NCBI GenBank assembly: GCA_016844415.1
Contig: JAENIX010000145.1
Coordinates: 2,724 to 12,857, forward strand
DNA from: Actinomycetota bacterium
GTDB taxonomy: Bacteria > Desulfobacterota > Deferrimicrobia > Deferrimicrobiales > Deferrimicrobiaceae
Direction: 5' to 3'
DNA: 10,134 nt
The translations under genes were made by a program, and so were the position numbers. Positions 7,144 to 10,134 of this stretch are shown here, one piece after another. The notes beneath the pieces are model-generated. The model was not told where the DNA came from. It was given only the letters and a program-made list of their open reading frames with translations, and made no database searches. Within the stretch, counting starts at the first letter, position 1, and the number at the start of each line of letters is the position of its first letter.

Positions 7144-7500
7144 TCAGAGCTTAGACTTTATCGCCGGATGGCACTCCTTGCAGGAGCCCTTGACCTTCTT
7201 GTTGTCCTCCATGTGGCAGTTCCTGCACTTCAGATGCATCGCCTCCTTGAACGAAGGGGTGTCCTTGTCGCCCTTCGCCGAGTGGCAGTCGGAGCACTTC
7301 TCCTCGTCCCCCGGCTTGCTCATGTGGTGGCACTTCTGGCAATCTCCTATCCTTTTTGCGTGCCCCTTGTGGTCAAACGACACCTTTCTTTTGGCGTAGA
7401 CCTTGAGGTCTATCTTCCCCGGGGGTTCCCCGCCGCCGGCGATCCCCGCGAAAAACACCGAAATCACGATTACGCCCACGATTGCCGTGAACTTCCTCAT
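7144..7500 (-). CDS. Secreted tetraheme cytochrome c (c3/c7-like)
   Basis: A 118-residue protein with an N-terminal signal peptide: MRK, then a hydrophobic stretch to about residue 21 (AIVGVIVISVFFAGIA), so the mature protein should be periplasmic. Four CxxCH heme-binding motifs are visible: CQKCH at 54, CSDCH at 69, CRNCH at 92 and CKECH at 107. The only other histidines are His44 and His47 (FDHKGH), His59 and His89, exactly four, which fits bis-His ligation of all four hemes. The FDHxxH motif is typical of class III cytochromes. The likely role is periplasmic electron carrier, for example between hydrogenases or formate dehydrogenases and membrane or extracellular acceptors; the partner is not shown here. 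I chose ATG at 7498-7500 because the signal peptide begins there; the ribosome-binding site (GGGGGG) is weak. Confidence 0.9.
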   Translation of the reverse strand: MRKFTAIVGVIVISVFFAGIAGGGEPPGKIDLKVYAKRKVSFDHKGHAKRIGDCQKCHHMSKPGDEEKCSDCHSAKGDKDTPSFKEAMHLKCRNCHMEDNKKVKGSCKECHPAIKSKL

Positions 7501-7536
7501 ACACCGGCCCCCCGTTTTTCCGGAATGAATATCATG

Positions 7537-7566
7537 AATTTCCGACATCCAGCCCCCGGCTGTCAA
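7537..7566 (-). promoter_or_regulatory. Candidate sigma-70 promoter of the cytochrome gene with overlapping repeats
   Basis: On the - strand a perfect TTGACA (7566 to 7561) is followed after 17-18 bases by GGAAAT/GAAATT (about 7543-7537), a poor -10 match. Transcription would start about 30 bases before the cytochrome ATG. The -10 region overlaps an inverted repeat, CGGAA (7521-7525) and TTCCG (7540-7544), and a direct repeat of ATGAAT (7525-7530 and 7534-7539), which could be a regulator site. This is inferred from pattern only. Confidence 0.35.
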
Positions 7567-7607
7567 GTCATCCCACGGCAGGGAACGCTCCCGGTACTGC
7601 CGCAACC

Positions 7608-7727
7608 TTGCCGCCGAAAATATTTTAGGAACGTCCCCGTTTTTACGTTGCCGCCGAAAATATTTTAGGAACGTCCCCGTTTTTACGTTGCCGCCGAAAA
7701 CATTTTAGGAACGTCCCCGTTTTTACG
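7608..7727. repeat. Three tandem copies of a 40-bp repeat
   Basis: Units 7608-7647, 7648-7687 and 7688-7727 are exactly 40 bp each, head to tail. The first two are identical; the third differs by one base (C at 7701 where the others have T). Each begins TTGCCGCCGAAAA, has ATTTTAGGAACGTCCCC in the middle and ends with CGTTTTTACG. Within a unit are short palindromic pieces: AAAATATTTT, a near-palindromic GGAACGTCC, and CGT-TTTT-ACG. There are no spacers, so it is not a CRISPR array. The block lies between the gdhA stop and the cytochrome promoter. It resembles REP-like or mobile-element debris carrying a GGGGACGTTCC core that I recall from deltaproteobacterial genomes; that link is from memory and unverified. 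Confidence 0.97.
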
Positions 7728-7737
7728 GCTCTGTCCT

Positions 7738-9012
7738 TCACGGGTAGAGGCCGCGGAAGCGCATCGCCTCTGCCACGCGGGAAATTCCGATCATGAGCGC
7801 CGCCATCCGGTGGCTCACCCCTTTTTCCTTCGACAGCGCAAGCACCTCGTCGAACGCACGCAGCATTATACGGGATAGCTGACGCTGTATCTCCGGCAGA
7901 TCCCAGAAGAATTTCTGGGTGTCCTGCACCCACTCAAAGTAGGAGGCGGTCACCCCGCCCGCGTTCCCGAGGATGTCCGGTATTATGAACACACCTTTCC
8001 CCTGTAGAATTTCGTCGGCTTCAAGGGTGGTCGGGCCGTTCGCCCCTTCCGCCAGGATCCGGCACCGGATCCTTGACGCGTTCTCCTTCGTGATCTGCCC
8101 GGCGGTGGCGGCAGGCACGAGAATGTCGCAGGGTATCTCCAGCAGCTCCATGTTCGAAACCGGCTTCACGCCGGGGAATCCGGATACCTTTCCTCCCGCT
8201 TCCGTGTGAAGGATCATGGCCTCCATGTCGATCCCTTTCGGGTCGTACGCCCCGCCGTCGACATCGCTAACCGCGATAACACGGACCTTCCGCTTCCACA
8301 ACTCCAGGGCGGCGACCGAGCCGACGTTGCCGAACCCCTGCACCACCGCTGTCGCCTTGCCCGGGTCAAGCCCGATCAGCAGGAGCGAGGCGAACACGAG
8401 GTTGCAAAGCCCCACGCCCGTCGCCTCCCTGCGGCCCAGCGACCCTCCCACGGAAACCGGCTTCCCCGTGACCACTCCCGGCACGGAATAGCCCACCTGC
8501 ATGGAATAGGTGTCCATGATCCACGACATCGTCTGTTCGTTCGTATACATGTCAGGCGCCGGGATGTCCTTCTCGGGGCCGATCAGCATGAAGATCTCCG
8601 AGGTGTATCGCCTCGTCAGCGCCTGAAGCTCCCGGCGCGACATCCGGGGCGCGTCGCAGCAGACCCCGCCCTTTGCCCCGCCGAAGGGGATGTTCATCAG
8701 CGCGCATTTCCACGTCATCCACATGGCGAGCGCCGTCGTCTCCTCCAGCGAAACCGTGGGGGCGTACCGGATCCCTCCCTTCCCCGGCCCGAGCGTCAGG
8801 TTGTGATGCACCCGGTTGCCCGTGAAGGAAACCACCCGCCCGTCGTCCATCCGCACCGGCACCGTGACGACGAGGGCTCGCTTGGGATACCGCAGGCGGT
8901 CGGCAAGATTAGGGTCCAGCCCGAGCAGCGAGGCCGCGCGGTCGAGCTGCTCCACCGCCTCCTTCAGCATGCTCTGCCCTTCCTGACTCTCCCCCCAGGA
9001 CGGAAACGGCAT
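7738..9012 (-). CDS. gdhA: Glutamate dehydrogenase (Glu/Leu/Phe/Val dehydrogenase family)
   Basis: Catalyses reversible oxidative deamination of glutamate to 2-oxoglutarate and ammonia with a nicotinamide cofactor, in the cytoplasm. Substrate-site and catalytic motifs are present: GPGKGGIRY (Lys78), MTWKCALMNIPFGGAKGG (Lys102, Lys114) and PAPDMYTNEQ (Asp154). The Rossmann motif is GFGNVGS at 226-232. An acidic residue follows the second Rossmann strand (AVSD, Asp250), which favours NAD over NADP; that preference is inferred. AEGANGPTT and PDILGNAGGV mark the C-terminal half. At 424 residues the length is normal and the frame is intact. AAGGAGGT lies about eight bases before the chosen ATG, supporting this start over Met15. 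No gene follows closely; the tandem repeat begins 10 bp after the stop. A related leucine or phenylalanine dehydrogenase is less likely, given the length and the GDH-type motifs. Confidence 0.93.
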   Translation of the reverse strand: MPFPSWGESQEGQSMLKEAVEQLDRAASLLGLDPNLADRLRYPKRALVVTVPVRMDDGRVVSFTGNRVHHNLTLGPGKGGIRYAPTVSLEETTALAMWMTWKCALMNIPFGGAKGGVCCDAPRMSRRELQALTRRYTSEIFMLIGPEKDIPAPDMYTNEQTMSWIMDTYSMQVGYSVPGVVTGKPVSVGGSLGRREATGVGLCNLVFASLLLIGLDPGKATAVVQGFGNVGSVAALELWKRKVRVIAVSDVDGGAYDPKGIDMEAMILHTEAGGKVSGFPGVKPVSNMELLEIPCDILVPAATAGQITKENASRIRCRILAEGANGPTTLEADEILQGKGVFIIPDILGNAGGVTASYFEWVQDTQKFFWDLPEIQRQLSRIMLRAFDEVLALSKEKGVSHRMAALMIGISRVAEAMRFRGLYP

Positions 9013-9147
9013 CTCTTCTACCTCCTTTCGAAGGCCGAACGCGGTGCGCCACGTTCCCCCGGACTTTCACGTAAAGTGTACCAATAAATCTTCGCCGCCC
9101 GTTTCTTCTTTCGAATGCACTATGGGATTGGTTTACCATAGGAGGCG
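9013..9147. promoter_or_regulatory. Divergent intergenic region of gdhA and epmA with two short inverted repeats
   Basis: This 135-bp region must hold promoters for both divergent genes. I see ACTTT (9063-9067) with AAAGT (9073-9077), centred on CACGT, and TATGG (9121-9125) with CCATA (9136-9140) just before the epmA ribosome-binding site. Either could be a regulator site, but both are only 5-bp arms and could be chance. No convincing -35/-10 pair was found for either gene. Confidence 0.3.
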
Positions 9148-10134
9148 ATGGGACCGACGGATTCGACATCCGGAGCGACATGGCGGCGATTGGCCGGTGG
9201 CGAGATATCACTTGAGATCCTCCGCCGGCGATCGATGATCCTGGAGCGGACCCGCGCCTTTTTCCGCAGGAAAGGATTCATGGAGGTCGATCCGCCGATC
9301 GCCGTCCCGTACCCGAACATAGACCCGAACGTTTTTCCGGTGGTCCTTTCGGACGCTGCGGGGAGGGCTTCCAAGCGTTTCCTCCACACATCCCCCGAGA
9401 TATCGATGAAAAAGCTTCTCGCGGCCGGGTCCGGCAACATCTTCTGCCTGGGAAAGGTTTTCCGTGACAGGGAAGGGTCCCCGCTCCACCACCCCGAGTT
9501 CACGATGCTCGAGTGGTATCGGGTCGGCGAACCGGTCGAAGCGGTCATGGAGGACGTCGAAGCGCTCGCCCGTGAGCTGGCGGGCGAGATTCACGGAAAG
9601 GAGGAGATCAGCCGGGGCGGGGAGGCCTTCTCCCTCTCCGGAAGATGGGCGCGCCTGGAGCTATCGGACCTATTCACGGACCTTCTCGGCGCTCCGATGA
9701 CGGGAGAAGAGGAAGCGCTCGGATCCGCGCTTGTCCGAAAGGGGATACGGCCGGGGGATACCGAGACATGGGAGGACCTCTTCTTCCGCGCCTGCATCGA
9801 CGTGATCGAACCCGCTCTTTCGGGCAAGGGGCCGGTGTTCCTCACCGGCTTCCCGTCCGCCCTCGCCGGGATGGCCCGTAGGCGCAAGGGTAACGACGGC
9901 ATCTGCGAGCGATTCGAGGGGTACATCTGCGGCGTGGAACTGGTCAACGGGTACGAGGAACTGACCGACCCGGCGGAACAGGAGGAACGGCTGCGGCAAC
10001 TCGCTTCGCGGCATGAACACCAAACGGGCGTCGCTCTGCCGGTCGACCCGGACTTCCTGGACGCGCTCCGGCACGGCCTCCCCCCCTGCTCCGGCGCCGC
10101 GCTCGGTTTCGACCGGCTGGCGATGCTGCTGCTG
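9148..10134 (+). CDS. epmA: EpmA/GenX-type lysyl-tRNA synthetase paralogue (EF-P modification), 3' partial
   Basis: A class II aminoacyl-tRNA-synthetase catalytic core without the anticodon-binding domain of LysS. In the EpmA (PoxA/GenX) family it ligates beta-lysine to a lysine of elongation factor P. Visible motifs: TSPEISMKKLL near 81-91, motif 2 as FRDREGSPLHHPEFTMLEWYR around 105-125, VELVNGYEELTD near 263-274, and motif 3 as CSGAALGFDRL near 314-324. The 329 residues present match the family's usual length of about 325, with only the last 15 or so cut off by the window edge. ATG at 9148 follows AGGAGG by just two bases, a short spacing, but an in-frame stop at 9139 excludes any earlier start. 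The partners epmB (aminomutase) and efp are not in the window. It is transcribed divergently from gdhA. A truncated LysS is a weaker alternative. Confidence 0.92.
   Translation, partial: MGPTDSTSGATWRRLAGGEISLEILRRRSMILERTRAFFRRKGFMEVDPPIAVPYPNIDPNVFPVVLSDAAGRASKRFLHTSPEISMKKLLAAGSGNIFCLGKVFRDREGSPLHHPEFTMLEWYRVGEPVEAVMEDVEALARELAGEIHGKEEISRGGEAFSLSGRWARLELSDLFTDLLGAPMTGEEEALGSALVRKGIRPGDTETWEDLFFRACIDVIEPALSGKGPVFLTGFPSALAGMARRRKGNDGICERFEGYICGVELVNGYEELTDPAEQEERLRQLASRHEHQTGVALPVDPDFLDALRHGLPPCSGAALGFDRLAMLLL

Noticed and set aside
7138..7668. + strand frame of 176 codons over the cytochrome gene and repeats
   Set aside because: Opposes the four CxxCH motifs and signal peptide on the - strand and reads into the tandem repeat.
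7608..7727. CRISPR array
   Set aside because: Units abut with no spacers and there are no cas genes.
8206..9087. Long + strand frame of 293 codons
   Set aside because: Antisense to gdhA, which is complete and has a good ribosome-binding site; the frame shows no family signature.

Overview
This GC-rich window probably comes from an anaerobic bacterium of the Deltaproteobacteria/Desulfobacterota type. That is inferred from gene content, namely a bacterial Hdr-Mvh hydrogenase operon and a periplasmic tetraheme c3-like cytochrome; no rRNA or other phylogenetic marker is present.

Positions 1-6735 (+ strand) hold the 3' part of a hydrogenase/heterodisulfide-reductase-type operon. In order it encodes a large two-module HdrA-like flavin/iron-sulfur protein (start lies off the left edge), an MvhD-like electron-transfer subunit, a 65-residue protein of unknown function, the small (MvhG) and large (MvhA) subunits of a group 3c [NiFe] hydrogenase, and the protease that matures the large subunit. 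In intact relatives H2 is oxidised at MvhA, electrons pass through MvhG clusters to MvhD and then to the HdrA flavin, where they can be bifurcated. No HdrB, HdrC or flavin oxidoreductase partner is visible; if present they lie upstream of the window.

Three members of this operon look internally damaged or shortened. MvhD lacks about 34 residues including the family's conserved Cys-rich GCHPGDCHY-type block. The maturation protease is split between two frames by a small deletion. The first HdrA module lacks a recognisable dinucleotide-binding segment, although that may be natural architecture. MvhG and MvhA are complete with all expected metal ligands. Whether this is real decay, a variant system or an assembly/sequence artefact cannot be decided from this sequence alone.

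Positions 6736-9012 are read from the - strand: a stem-loop between convergent genes, a DUF1059 small protein, a secreted tetraheme cytochrome with a candidate promoter, a precise 3 x 40 bp tandem repeat, and a complete glutamate dehydrogenase. A 135-bp divergent intergenic region follows. On the + strand an EpmA/GenX-type lysyl-tRNA-synthetase paralogue (elongation factor P modification) then runs off the right edge. No tRNA, rRNA, CRISPR array, insertion sequence or integrase was seen. No intergenic stretch exceeds 300 bases.
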